A stretch of 64,000 nucleotides of DNA from Streptomyces sp. SCSIO 75703 (GCF_036607905.1 NZ_CP144555.1:5456001-5520000); one strand, 5' to 3'. Positions 42,440 through 51,550 are shown, counted from the first letter of the stretch. Notes: generated by a model not told the origin, from the sequence alone. A program made the numbers and translations.

Positions 42440-43042
42440 CTACGCCGACATCAGCAGCCGGCCCCGCCGGGCGTACGTCATCGCGTCGGCGGTCAGGACC
42501 GGCCGGGGCACGAGGATGCCGCAGTCGGAGCAGACCGGGCCCGACGACGGCTCGTGGTCCAGGTCGTACCGCCACTCCAGGCGGTCCCCGTCGCACACCG
42601 GGCAGAGCGAGCCCGGCTCACGCTCCAGCGCGGAGATCAGGGAGCGCAGCACCTCGGCCAGCGGCCCGTCCGGGTGGACCCGGGGATCGTCGCACCAGGC
42701 GACGCCGAACCCGCCCCAGGTCAGCCGGTGCCAGTCGTCCACGCTGCCCGGCCTGCGCAGCCCGCCGTGCTTCTCCCTCCTGCGGCGCTCGGCGAACTCC
42801 GCCTCGTAGGCCAGCCACACCGACCGCGCCTCCTCCAGCTCCTCCAGTGCGGCCACGAGCCGCACCGGGTCGGGGGAGCGGTCCTCGGGGCCGAACCCGG
42901 CCCGCGAGCACAGGTGGTCCCACGTCGCCCGGTGCCCGTAAGGGGCGAACCGCTCAAGGCACTTGCGGAGCGAGTAGCGCCGCAGCGCCAGGTCGCAGCG
43001 TGGATCTCGGACCTGTCTCGCCAGACTCCGGAAACCGGCCAT
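42440..43042 (-). CDS. hypothetical protein with C-terminal zinc ribbon
   Basis: 200 residues. The N-terminal 120 residues are helical and rich in Arg, Trp and aromatic residues (RKCLERFAPYGHRATWDHLC). Near the C-terminus a four-Cys zinc ribbon is visible: LCPVCDGDRLEW then GPVCSDCGILVP. No membrane helix. The ATG follows GGAGGTG. Family not recognised; a nucleic-acid-binding or scaffold role would be a guess. Convergent with soxR. Confidence 0.7.
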   Translation of the reverse strand: MAGFRSLARQVRDPRCDLALRRYSLRKCLERFAPYGHRATWDHLCSRAGFGPEDRSPDPVRLVAALEELEEARSVWLAYEAEFAERRRREKHGGLRRPGSVDDWHRLTWGGFGVAWCDDPRVHPDGPLAEVLRSLISALEREPGSLCPVCDGDRLEWRYDLDHEPSSGPVCSDCGILVPRPVLTADAMTYARRGRLLMSA

Positions 43043-43262
43043 CGTCCTGCACCTCCGTCACACCTGCACCTGTACTTCGGTCACTTCGGCGTCACCAGCG
43101 GACGTCGTCGGATAGACGTGCCGGCCGGCGAATCGGCTCCCTCCGCTCCCGGCCGGCCCCCGTGACCGACCGCGTCCACAGCGAAAAGTGACGCGTGTTC
43201 ACCTTCCAGTGCGGGGATACCGGCGGTAACCTCCGGCATCACCCTCGTCGGGAGGAGCTGCC

Positions 43263-46064
43263 ATGCCACGGCGCACCCCACGCAATGCCCGCGACAGACT
43301 GAGAACTCCCCGCGGCTTCCACGGGTTCCTGAAGACCGCATCCGTATGCACGCTCGTCGCCGGTCTGCTGTCACCGCTGTCCCCCGCGGTGGCGGCCGGC
43401 ACCGCACCGCGGGCGCCCGCCCCCACGGCCGTCGCCGACCACTGCGGCGGACAGTGCGCGGACATCCTGCCGCCCGGGCAGAACGGCAACGCCACCCTCG
43501 CCCAGATCCTGCTCAACCAGGCGTTCGGCACCCAGCCCGAGCACGCCGAGGACCAACTGGGACCGTACGCGAACCTGGCCTCCGGCTACCCCTCGCTGAC
43601 CACGGAGAAGATCGGCGCCTTCTTCAACGACGCCTCCTTCGGCGTCCCCTCCGGGCAGGTCGCCTCCACCCTGCGCCCGGCCGGCCGCGACGACGTCACC
43701 ATCGTCCGCGACAAGAAGACCGGCGTCCCGCACATCACCGGCACCACCCGCTACGGAACCGAGTTCGGTGCCGGGTACGCCGCCGCGCAGGACCGGCTCT
43801 GGCTGATGGACCTCTTCCGGCACGTGGGCCGGGGACGGCTGACCCCGTTCGCGGGCGGCGACCCGTCCAACCAGGCACTGGAGCAGCAGTTCTGGCGCGA
43901 CGCGCCCTACACCGAGGACGACCTCACCGCCCAGATCGAGGGCGCCGCCGCCAAGGCCGGCGACCGCGGCCGGCAGGCCCTGGCCGACGTGGACGCGTAC
44001 ATCGACGGCGTCAACGCCTACATCGACGCCTCCGACAAGGGCCGTTACTTCCCCGGCGAGTACGTGCTGACCGGCCACAAGGACGCGCTCACCAACTCCG
44101 GCACCATCGAGCGCTTCCGGCGCACCGACCTGGTCGCGCTCGCCTCCGTCATCGGCGCCCTCTTCGGCTCCGGGGGCGGCGGCGAGGTCGACAACGCCCT
44201 CTCCCTGCTCGCCGCACAGGAGAAGTACGGCGTCACCGAGGGCACCGAGGTCTGGGAGTCCTTCCGCCAGCGCAACGACCCCGAGGCCGTCCTCACCCAG
44301 CACGACGGCAGCTTCCCGTACCTGCCCCGGCCCGAGGACCCGCAGGGCCGCGCCCTGCCCGACCCGGGCTCCGTACGCGCCGAACCGCTGGTGTACGACC
44401 GCACGGGGAGCGCCGCCACGGCGGACGCCGCCCGCGCCTCGGACGGCGCCGCCGACGCGGCCCTCTCCTCCGCCCGGCGCGGCATGTCCAACGCCCTCGT
44501 CGTCAGCGGCGAGCACACCGCGAGCGGCCACCCGATCGCCGTCTTCGGCCCGCAGACCGGCTACTTCGCGCCGCAACTGCTCATGCTCCAGGAGATCCAG
44601 GGCCCCGGCCTCAGCGCCCGCGGCGCCTCCTTCGCGGGCCTGAGCATGTACGTCGAACTCGGCCGCGGCCAGGACTACGCGTGGAGCGCCACCACCTCGG
44701 GCCAGGACATCATCGACACCTACGCGGTCGAACTGTGCCAGGACGACCACCACTACCTGCACCGCGGCGCCTGCGTGCCGATGGAGAAGGTCGAGCACAC
44801 CAACTCCTGGAAGCCCACCGTCGCCGACGGCACCGCCGCAGGTTCCTACACGATGCGGGCCTGGCGCACCGTCTACGGGCCGGTGGAGTACCGCGCCACC
44901 GTCGGCGGCAAGAAGGTCGCCTACACCAGCCTGCGCTCCTCCTTCCTGCACGAGGCCGACTCCATCATCGGCTTCCAGATGCTGAACGACCCCGGCTACC
45001 TCGACGGGCCGGAGAGCTTCCGCGGCGCGGTCCAGCACATCAACTACACCTTCAACTGGTTCTACGCCGACGCCGAGCACACCGCGTACTACAACAGCGG
45101 CGACAACCCGGTGCGGGCCGACGGCGTCGACGCCGAGTTCCCCGTCTGGGCGCGTCCGGCGCACGAGTGGCGCGACTGGGACCCGGCCGCCAACACCGCC
45201 CGCCACACCCCGCCGTCCGCCCACCCGCAGTCGGTCGACCAGCCGTACTACGTCTCCTGGAACAACAAGCCGGCCAAGGACTACACCGCCGCCTCCTGGG
45301 GCAACGGCTCGGTCCACCGGGGCAACCTGCTCGACGACCGGGTCGGCGCGCTGGTCGCCGAGGGCGGCGTCACACGTACCGCGCTGGTCAAGGCCATGGC
45401 CGAGGCCGGACTGGCCGACCTGCGGGCGACGGACGTCCTGCCGGACCTGCTGGCGGTGATCGGCTCCGCGCCGGTGACCGACCCCGCCGTCGCCACCGCC
45501 GTCGGGAGGCTCCGGGCCTGGTCCGAGGCCGGCGGACTGCGCGCCGAGACCTCGGCGGGCGCCAGGAAGTACGCCCATGCCGACGCCATCCGCACCCTCG
45601 ACGCCTGGTGGCCGCGGCTGGTCGAGGCCGAGTTCGGTCCCGGCCTCGGCACCGGCCTGTACACCGCGTTCACCCGCAACCTGCCCGTCGACGAGTCGCC
45701 CTCCGCCGCGCACGGCCCGACCGGGGCGCACGCCGGGAGCGCGTTCCAGTACGGCTGGTGGAGTCATGTCGACAAGGACATCCGGTCCGTGCTCGGCGAG
45801 ACCGTCCGGGGACCGCTCGCCCGTTCCTACTGCGGCGGCGGCGACCTGTCCGCCTGCCGTGACACGCTGGTCGCCACGCTGAAGGAGGCCGCCGCCCGCA
45901 CGCCCGCCCAGGTCTACCCCGGCGACGACGCCTGCGCCGCCGGCGACCAGTGGTGCGCGGACTCGATCGTGCACCGCACCCTCGGCGGCATCAAGCACCG
46001 GGGGATCGGCTGGCAGAACCGGCCGACCTACCAGCAGGTCGTGGAGTTCACGTCCCACCGGTGA
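43263..46064 (+). CDS. secreted penicillin acylase-family amidase
   Basis: 933 residues, Ntn-hydrolase. Signal peptide to about 45 (SPAVAAG). The A-chain region (VTIVRDKKTGVPHITGTTRY, FGAGYAAAQDRLWLMDLFRH) precedes a spacer peptide. The autocatalytic cut falls before Ser409 in RRGMSNALVVSGEHT, giving the N-terminal nucleophile Ser. The B-chain has SMYVELGRGQDYAWSATTSG and INYTFNWFYADAEHTAYYNS. Members hydrolyse amides such as penicillins, N-acyl homoserine lactones or cyclic lipopeptides; Streptomyces relatives include aculeacin acylase, though the length here suits the longer extracellular group. Substrate unknown. ATG after GGGAGGAG; convergent with NamZ with a 16-bp gap. Confidence 0.88.
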   Translation: MPRRTPRNARDRLRTPRGFHGFLKTASVCTLVAGLLSPLSPAVAAGTAPRAPAPTAVADHCGGQCADILPPGQNGNATLAQILLNQAFGTQPEHAEDQLGPYANLASGYPSLTTEKIGAFFNDASFGVPSGQVASTLRPAGRDDVTIVRDKKTGVPHITGTTRYGTEFGAGYAAAQDRLWLMDLFRHVGRGRLTPFAGGDPSNQALEQQFWRDAPYTEDDLTAQIEGAAAKAGDRGRQALADVDAYIDGVNAYIDASDKGRYFPGEYVLTGHKDALTNSGTIERFRRTDLVALASVIGALFGSGGGGEVDNALSLLAAQEKYGVTEGTEVWESFRQRNDPEAVLTQHDGSFPYLPRPEDPQGRALPDPGSVRAEPLVYDRTGSAATADAARASDGAADAALSSARRGMSNALVVSGEHTASGHPIAVFGPQTGYFAPQLLMLQEIQGPGLSARGASFAGLSMYVELGRGQDYAWSATTSGQDIIDTYAVELCQDDHHYLHRGACVPMEKVEHTNSWKPTVADGTAAGSYTMRAWRTVYGPVEYRATVGGKKVAYTSLRSSFLHEADSIIGFQMLNDPGYLDGPESFRGAVQHINYTFNWFYADAEHTAYYNSGDNPVRADGVDAEFPVWARPAHEWRDWDPAANTARHTPPSAHPQSVDQPYYVSWNNKPAKDYTAASWGNGSVHRGNLLDDRVGALVAEGGVTRTALVKAMAEAGLADLRATDVLPDLLAVIGSAPVTDPAVATAVGRLRAWSEAGGLRAETSAGARKYAHADAIRTLDAWWPRLVEAEFGPGLGTGLYTAFTRNLPVDESPSAAHGPTGAHAGSAFQYGWWSHVDKDIRSVLGETVRGPLARSYCGGGDLSACRDTLVATLKEAAARTPAQVYPGDDACAAGDQWCADSIVHRTLGGIKHRGIGWQNRPTYQQVVEFTSHR

Positions 46065-46080
46065 CCGGCCGGCGAACGGC

Positions 46081-47352
46081 TCACCGGTAGAGCAGGTACT
46101 GGCGGCGTGTCGCGCGGAACGCCGCCAGTTCCCGCTGCCAGGCGCCCACCACCTCGTCGGTGCCCGCCCCGGCGTCGATCATCGTGCGCACCCGGGTGGA
46201 ACCGGTGAGCGTGTCGATCCAGTGGTCCGGCCGCCAGGCGAAGCCGTCCCAGACGCGCCGCGCGGTCACCAGGAGGGCGATGCCCGTGCGTACCGGGTCG
46301 AACGCGGCCCGGTCGTGCACGTGGAGCTGTACGCCGCCGACCGTCTTCCCCTCGAACTTGGAGAAGACCGGGGCGAAGTACGCCTCCCTGAAGCGCACCC
46401 CGGGCAGCCCGGCCTCGTTGGCGGCGGCGGCCCAGCGCCCGTCCAGGCCCTCCGCGCCGAGCAGTTCGAAGGGACGGGTGGTGCCGCGCCCCTCCGACAG
46501 GTTCGTGCCCTCGAACAGGCAGGTCCCCGCGTACACGAGGGCGGTCTCCGGGGTGGGCATGTTCGGGCTCGGCGGCACCCAGGGCAGTCCGGAGGCGTCG
46601 TGGAAGTCCGAGCGCCGCCACCCCGTCATCGCCACCGTCTCCGGCCGTACCCGCGAGGAGAGGAACTCCTCGTCGAACAGGCGGGCCAGCTCGGCGACGG
46701 TCATGCCGTGGGCCTGCGCGATCGGGCGGCGCCCGACGAAGCTGGCGAACTCCGGGCGCAGCACCGGGCCGAGGGCCGCCCGTCCGGTCACCGGGTTGGG
46801 CCGGTCCAGGACCACGAACCGCTTGCCCGCCAGCGCCGCGGCCTCCATGCAGTCGAACAGCGTCCAGATGTACGTGTAGAAGCGGGCGCCCACGTCCTGG
46901 ATGTCGAAGACCACGGTGTCCACGCCGGACGCGGTGAAGATCTCCGCGAGCGCCGGGCCGCTCTTGAGGTACGTGTCGTAGACCGGCAGGCCGGTCGCCG
47001 GGTCGTCGTGGCGGCCCTCGGAGCCGCCCGCCTGTGCCGTCCCCCGGAAGCCGTGCTCCGGGCCGAAGACGGCGATCAGGTCCACCCGGCGGTCGGCGTG
47101 CATGACGTCCACGATGTGGCGGGCGTCGCGGGTGATGCCGGTCGGGTTGGTGACGACGCCGACCCGGCGCCCGCGCAGCAGGGCGTATCCGTCCTCGGCC
47201 AGCCGCTCGAAGCCGGTGCGCAGCCGCCGGCCGCCGGGAGCGCCCCCGGCGGGGCCGTCGGGGGCTGCGGCCGAGGCGGGGCCCGCGCCGGCGGTGGTGG
47301 CCGCGGCCACCGCGGCCGTGGTGGCGAACAGGGTCCGTCGGGACAGCGTCAT
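46081..47352 (-). CDS. exported exo-beta-N-acetylmuramidase NamZ-like (DUF1343, GH171)
   Basis: 423 residues. The signal peptide has a twin-arginine-like start (LSRRTLFATTAAV) and ends near GPASA. The DUF1343 domain is complete: RVGVVTNPTGITRDARHIVD, LIAVFGPEHGFRGTAQAG, LPVYDTYLKSG, VVFDIQDVGARFYTYIWTL, LDRPNPVTG, AHGMTVAELARLF and FEGTNLSEGRGTTRPFELLG. B. subtilis NamZ releases terminal MurNAc from peptidoglycan fragments, so a role in wall recycling is likely. The ATG at 47352 follows GGAGG. Confidence 0.88.
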   Translation of the reverse strand: MTLSRRTLFATTAAVAAATTAGAGPASAAAPDGPAGGAPGGRRLRTGFERLAEDGYALLRGRRVGVVTNPTGITRDARHIVDVMHADRRVDLIAVFGPEHGFRGTAQAGGSEGRHDDPATGLPVYDTYLKSGPALAEIFTASGVDTVVFDIQDVGARFYTYIWTLFDCMEAAALAGKRFVVLDRPNPVTGRAALGPVLRPEFASFVGRRPIAQAHGMTVAELARLFDEEFLSSRVRPETVAMTGWRRSDFHDASGLPWVPPSPNMPTPETALVYAGTCLFEGTNLSEGRGTTRPFELLGAEGLDGRWAAAANEAGLPGVRFREAYFAPVFSKFEGKTVGGVQLHVHDRAAFDPVRTGIALLVTARRVWDGFAWRPDHWIDTLTGSTRVRTMIDAGAGTDEVVGAWQRELAAFRATRRQYLLYR

Positions 47353-47458
47353 GCGGTGACCTCCGTGATCGCGGCGGGTGTCATGTGCACGCACGCTAAC
47401 CCGCCCGTCCTCCGCGCGGAACGAGGCGGGCGGGCGCGGCCCTCTTCCGGCCGCGCAT

Positions 47459-47472
47459 ACCGACTGGTTAGT
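47459..47472. promoter_or_regulatory. ACCGACTGGTTAGT box upstream of the SDR gene
   Basis: It matches the palindrome ACCGACCGGTCGGT at 11 of 14 positions and resembles the box at 51502. It lies 137 bases before the SDR start, in a short AT-richer stretch. Confidence 0.5.
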
Positions 47473-47609
47473 CTGACGTCCACGGTGAGGCCCCGGGCCC
47501 ACCCCGTGCCGACCCGACCCGACCCGACCCGTGCCGACCCGGCCCGACCCGCGTCGATGGCCGGCCGCGGCACGGACCCCCAGACCCGCCGCCGTGAAGG
47601 AGCCCCCAG

Positions 47610-48371
47610 GTGGATGCCGTACAGGACGCCGCAGTCGTCGTCACCGGGGCCGGAGGCGGCATCGGCGCCGCCCTGGCCCGCCGCTTCGCCGCCGAGGGGG
47701 CCCGGGTCGCCGTCAACGACCTGGACCCGGGGCGGGCGCGCGCCGTCGCCGACGAGATCGGCGCCGTGGCCGTGCCCGGCGACGCCTCCGAGGTCGTCCC
47801 CGCGGCCCGGGAGGCGCTCGGCGGCACGATCGACGTGTACTGCGCCAACGCGGGCGTCGCCTCCGGAGGTACGGAGGCCGCCGGCGAGGACGTCTGGGCC
47901 CACGCCTGGGACGTCAACGTGATGGCCCACGTCCGCGCCGCCGAGGCGCTGCTGCCCGACTGGCTCGCACGCGGCGCGGGCCGGTTCGTCTCCACCGTCT
48001 CCGCCGCCGGACTGCTCACCATGATCGGCGCCGCCCCCTACAGCGTCACCAAGCACGGCGCCCACGCCTTCGCCGAGTGGCTGTCGCTGACCTACCGCCA
48101 CCGCGGCGTCAAGGTCCACGCCATCTGCCCCCAGGGCGTGCGCACCGCCATGCTCGACGCCGCCGGCACCGTCGGCGACCTCGTGCTGCGGCCCACCGCG
48201 ATCGACCCGGCGGACGTCGCGGACGCCCTCTTCCGGGGCATCGAGGAGGACCGCTTCCTGATCCTGCCCCACCCCGAGGTCGCCGGTCACTACCGCGCCC
48301 GGGCCGCCGACCCCGACCGCTGGCTGGCCGGGATGAACCGCGTCCAGCGCACGTGGGAGGCGGCCGGCTGA
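47610..48371 (+). CDS. short-chain dehydrogenase/reductase
   Basis: 253 residues, GTG start after AAGGAG. Classical SDR: NAD(P) motif VVVTGAGGGIGAALARRFAA, NDLDPGR favouring NAD, the CANAG motif, catalytic Ser in STVSAAGLL and the YSVTK catalytic Tyr/Lys. HAICPQGVRTAML follows. The C-terminus (LILPHPEVAGHYRARAADPD, WLAGMNRVQ) is typical of actinobacterial SDRs next to acyl-CoA dehydrogenases. Probable role: oxidation of a hydroxyl in the same acyl catabolic pathway as the ACAD/kinase pair downstream; inferred from context. Confidence 0.88.
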   Translation: MDAVQDAAVVVTGAGGGIGAALARRFAAEGARVAVNDLDPGRARAVADEIGAVAVPGDASEVVPAAREALGGTIDVYCANAGVASGGTEAAGEDVWAHAWDVNVMAHVRAAEALLPDWLARGAGRFVSTVSAAGLLTMIGAAPYSVTKHGAHAFAEWLSLTYRHRGVKVHAICPQGVRTAMLDAAGTVGDLVLRPTAIDPADVADALFRGIEEDRFLILPHPEVAGHYRARAADPDRWLAGMNRVQRTWEAAG

Positions 48372-48504
48372 GCGGCCCGCCCGCGCGACGTCCGCCCGGC
48401 GGCCGGTCCTGCCCGGCACGCCGGCGGCGGAGAATGGGAGGATCCTCCTCCGGGAACCGCGTTCCCCTCCAGGCACCACGACGGACAGTGACACGGAAAG
48501 GCAG

Positions 48505-49107
48505 GTGACGGCAGTGCCCAGGACCACGGACGGGGACGGCACTCCGGTGCCCCGGCGGCTCCTGGCCGCCGCCACCCGGCTCTTCGCGGAGCAGGGCTAC
48601 GACCGCACCTCGGTACAGGAGATCGTCGAGGCGGCCGGCGTCACCAAGGGAGCGCTCTACCACTACTTCGGCTCCAAGGACGACCTCCTGCACGAGGTGT
48701 ACGCACGCGTGCTGCGCCTCCAGCAGGAACGCCTGGACGCCTTCGCGGACGCCGACGAGCCCGTCGAGAAACGGGTGCGGGACGCGGCGGCCGACGTCGT
48801 CGTCACCACCATCGAGAACCTCGACGACGCCTCGATCTTCTTCCGCTCCATGCACCACCTGAGCCCGGAGAAGTACCGCCAGGTGCGCGCCGAGCGACGG
48901 CGCTACCACGAGCGCTTCCGCGCGCTCATCGAGGAGGGCCGGCGCGCCGGGGTCTTCACCGACGAGGTCCCCGCCGACCTCGTCGTCGACTACCACTTCG
49001 GCTCCGTGCACCACCTCTCCACCTGGTACCGGCCCGACGGTCCGCTCGGCCCGCAGGAGGTCGCCGACCATCTGGCCGACCTGCTGCTGCGCGCCCTGCG
49101 GCCCTGA
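48505..49107 (+). CDS. TetR-family regulator of the acyl-CoA cluster
   Basis: 200 residues from GTG 48505 (GTG 48514, MPRTTDGDG, is equally possible). DNA-binding domain: VPRRLLAAATRLFAEQGYDR, TSVQEIVEAAGVTKGALYHY, FGSKDDLLHEVYARVLRLQQ. The ligand domain includes SIFFRSMHHLSPEKYRQVRA. It lies 133 bp after the SDR and convergent with the dehydrogenase; a 12-bp palindrome GGAGGATCCTCC is at 48437. CCGACYGGT boxes stand before the SDR and before the kinase, so this regulator probably controls both transcripts. Confidence 0.88.
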   Translation: MTAVPRTTDGDGTPVPRRLLAAATRLFAEQGYDRTSVQEIVEAAGVTKGALYHYFGSKDDLLHEVYARVLRLQQERLDAFADADEPVEKRVRDAAADVVVTTIENLDDASIFFRSMHHLSPEKYRQVRAERRRYHERFRALIEEGRRAGVFTDEVPADLVVDYHFGSVHHLSTWYRPDGPLGPQEVADHLADLLLRALRP

Positions 49108-49215
49108 GGGGCCCGGCCGCGGCCACCGCCCCGGGACGGCAGCCGTCCGGCGGCGGACGAGGAGTGGCCGGTGCGCCGCCCCGGGGACGCGGGGCGGCGC
49201 ACCGCGCACGGACCG

Positions 49216-50430
49216 TCAGGCGTACCGCCTGATCTCGCGGCGGGCCAGCGAGCGCTGGTGCACCTCGTCCGGGCCGTCCGCGATCATCAGCGTCCGCGCG
49301 GCGGCGTACAGCTCCGCCAGCGGGAAGTCCTGGCTCACCCCGCCCGCGCCGTGCAACTGGATCGCCCGGTCCACGATGTCCACCACCGCGCGCGGCGTGG
49401 CGATCTTGATGGCCTGGATCTCGGTGTGCGCGCCCTTGTTGCCGACGGTGTCCATCAGCCAGGCCGTCTTCAGCACCAGCAGCCGCAGTTGCTCCACGGT
49501 GACCCGCGCGTCCGCGATCCAGTTGTGGACCACGCCCTGCTGGGCCAGCGGCCTGCCGAACGCCTCCCGGGAGGCCGCCCGCCGGCACATCAGCTCGATC
49601 GCCCGCTCCGCCATGCCGATGAGCCGCATGCAGTGGTGGATGCGGCCGGGGCCGAGGCGGGCCTGCGCGATGGCGAACCCGCCCCCCTCCTCGCCGACGA
49701 GGTTCGTGACCGGCACGCGCGCGTGGTCGAAGACCACCTCGGCGTGGCCCCCGTGGTCGTGGTCCTCGTACCCGAACACCCGCATGGCGCGCGTCACCGT
49801 GACGCCGGGCGTGTCGCGCGGGACCAGCACCATCGACTGCTGGCGGCGCACGTCCGCGCCCTCCGGGTCCGTCTTGCCCATGACGATGAAGATCCGGCAG
49901 TCCGGGTTCATCGCGCCGGAGATGTACCACTTGCGGCCCGTGACGACGTACGCGTCGCCGTCGCGCTCGATGCGCGTGGTGATGTTGGTGGCGTCGGAGG
50001 AGGCCACCTCCGGTTCGGTCATGGCGAACGCCGAGCGGATCTCGCCGGCCAGCAGCGGCCGCAGCCACCGTTCCCGCTGCGGCCCGTCCGCGAACTGCGC
50101 CAGCACCTCCATGTTCCCGGTGTCCGGCGCGGCGCAGTTCGTCGCCGTCGGCGCCAGGTGCGGGCTGCGGCCGGTGATCTCGGCGAGCGGCGCGTACTGG
50201 AGGTTGGTGAGGCCGGCGCCGAACCGGGCGTCGGGCAGGAAGAGGTTCCACAGGCCCCGGCGGCGGGCCTCTGCCTTCAGCTCCCCGACGATCCGCGGGG
50301 TGTCCCAGGGCGACGCCAGGGCGGCGCGCTGCTCCCGGGCGACCGGCTCGGCCGGGTAGACGTGCTCGTCCATGAAGGCGAGCAGCCGGGCGCGCAGCTC
50401 CTCGGTGCGCGCGTCGTACGCGAAGTCCAT
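49216..50430 (-). CDS. ACAD10/11-like acyl-CoA dehydrogenase
   Basis: 404 residues. Acyl-CoA dehydrogenase fold: SAFAMTEPEVASSDATNITT, YVVTGRKWYISGAMNPDCRI, RVFGYEDHDHGGHAEVVFDH, RREAFGRPLAQQG-like helix (SREAFGRPLAQQGVVHNWIA) and the end TLMIADGPDEVHQRSLARRE. The DGPDEVH motif in place of YEGT marks the ACAD10/ACAD11 subfamily. It starts 6 bp after the phosphotransferase gene; in animals the same two domains are fused in ACAD11. In Pseudomonas putida LvaA/LvaC a kinase and such a dehydrogenase convert 4-hydroxyacyl-CoA through a 4-phospho intermediate. A similar reaction is inferred here. Confidence 0.88.
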   Translation of the reverse strand: MDFAYDARTEELRARLLAFMDEHVYPAEPVAREQRAALASPWDTPRIVGELKAEARRRGLWNLFLPDARFGAGLTNLQYAPLAEITGRSPHLAPTATNCAAPDTGNMEVLAQFADGPQRERWLRPLLAGEIRSAFAMTEPEVASSDATNITTRIERDGDAYVVTGRKWYISGAMNPDCRIFIVMGKTDPEGADVRRQQSMVLVPRDTPGVTVTRAMRVFGYEDHDHGGHAEVVFDHARVPVTNLVGEEGGGFAIAQARLGPGRIHHCMRLIGMAERAIELMCRRAASREAFGRPLAQQGVVHNWIADARVTVEQLRLLVLKTAWLMDTVGNKGAHTEIQAIKIATPRAVVDIVDRAIQLHGAGGVSQDFPLAELYAAARTLMIADGPDEVHQRSLARREIRRYA

Positions 50431-50436
50431 CGCGGG

Positions 50437-51459
50437 TCAGCCCTCCTGAAGCGTGGTCAGTCCGTGCTCGATGAAGACCGGCACCAGTTCGCCGATGCGG
50501 TCGAAGCCGCCGCCCACCGTGCGGCCCAGCGTGTAGCGGTAGTGAATGCCCTCCAGGATCACGGCGAGCTTGAACCAGGCGAACGCCGTGTACCAGGCGA
50601 CGGCGCCCACGTCCCGGCCCGAGCGGCGGGCGTAGCGCTCGACCAGCTCGGCCGGGGAGGGGTGGCCCGGCGCCTCGGCCGTGGTGGCGACGGGGGAGCC
50701 CGGCATGCCGAGCGGTGTGCTGTACATCGCCAGCAGGCCGAGGTCGGTGAGCGGATCGCCCAGGGTGGACATCTCCCAGTCCAGGACCGCCGCGACCTCG
50801 CCGTCCGCGCCGATCAGGACGTTGTCCAGCCGGAAGTCGCCGTGCACGACGGCCGGGGCGGGGGAGCGGGGCAACGCCCGGCCGAGCGCGCCGTGCAGTT
50901 CGTCGATGCCGGGCAGGTCGCGTCCGCGCGAGGCGTCGAGCTGGGTGGCCCAGCGGCGCAACTGGCGTGCGAGGAAGCCCTCGGGACGGCCGAAGTCGCC
51001 GAGCCCGACCTCGCCGGGGTCCACCGCGTGGAGGGCGACGAGCGTGTCGACCAGGTTCAGGACGGTGTCCCGGGTGCGCTCCGGGCCGAGCGGGGCGAGC
51101 TGGTCCGCCGTGCGGTACGGGGTGCCCTCGACGAACTCCATCACGTAGAACGGTGCTCCGAGGACCTCCTCGTCCTCGCAGAACAGCACCGTGCGCGGCA
51201 CCGGCACCCCGGTCGGGTGCAGGGCGCTGATCACTCGGTGCTCGCGCGCCATGTCGTGCGCGGTGGCGAGGACGTGCCCGAGCGGCGGGCGGCGCACGAC
51301 CCAGCGGGCGGTGCCGTCGCCCACCAGATACGTCAGGTTCGACCGGCCGCCCTCGATCAGCCGGGCCGTGAGCGGTCCGTCGACCAGACCGGGCCGTTCA
51401 CGGTCGAGCAGGTCGCGCAGCCGGCCCGGGTCGAGTCCGGGCGGATGGTCGGGGCTCAT
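50437..51459 (-). CDS. APH-family kinase, LvaA/ACAD11 kinase-domain type
   Basis: 340 residues; ATG after GGAGGAG. Protein-kinase-like fold: glycine-rich region LIEGGRSNLTYLVGDGTARW, Lys replaced by Arg in WVVRRPPLGHVL as is common in the subfamily, catalytic loop HGDFRLDN (206-213) and metal-binding Asp227 in LDWEMSTLGDP. The RRPPLGHVLATAHDMAREHR stretch is the signature of the ACAD10/11 kinase domains rather than of aminoglycoside kinases. It would phosphorylate the hydroxyl of a 4-hydroxyacyl-CoA for the dehydrogenase encoded 6 bp downstream. A CCGACCGGTCGG palindrome lies 44-55 bases upstream. Confidence 0.88.
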   Translation of the reverse strand: MSPDHPPGLDPGRLRDLLDRERPGLVDGPLTARLIEGGRSNLTYLVGDGTARWVVRRPPLGHVLATAHDMAREHRVISALHPTGVPVPRTVLFCEDEEVLGAPFYVMEFVEGTPYRTADQLAPLGPERTRDTVLNLVDTLVALHAVDPGEVGLGDFGRPEGFLARQLRRWATQLDASRGRDLPGIDELHGALGRALPRSPAPAVVHGDFRLDNVLIGADGEVAAVLDWEMSTLGDPLTDLGLLAMYSTPLGMPGSPVATTAEAPGHPSPAELVERYARRSGRDVGAVAWYTAFAWFKLAVILEGIHYRYTLGRTVGGGFDRIGELVPVFIEHGLTTLQEG

Positions 51460-51501
51460 CGTCGCTCCTCCAGTCGGGGTGACCAGGACACGCCTCATGA
51501 T

Positions 51502-51517
51502 GCCGACCGGTCGGTAT
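51502..51517. promoter_or_regulatory. CCGACCGGTCGG palindrome upstream of the kinase gene
   Basis: A perfect 12-bp palindrome (51503-51514); read on the minus strand the full site is ATACCGACCGGTCGGC. It is the partner of the box at 47459 and is a typical TetR operator form in actinobacterial acyl-CoA gene clusters. Confidence 0.65.
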
Positions 51518-51550
51518 GGAGTCCAGTGGGCGGGCGGAACGTGAGCGACG

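Noticed and set aside
43371..46058. 895-codon open frame on the minus strand under the penicillin acylase gene
   Set aside because: Antisense to a gene with clear domains. Its translation is Gly/Val/Arg/Asp-rich with no recognisable motif, as expected from GC-rich codon bias.
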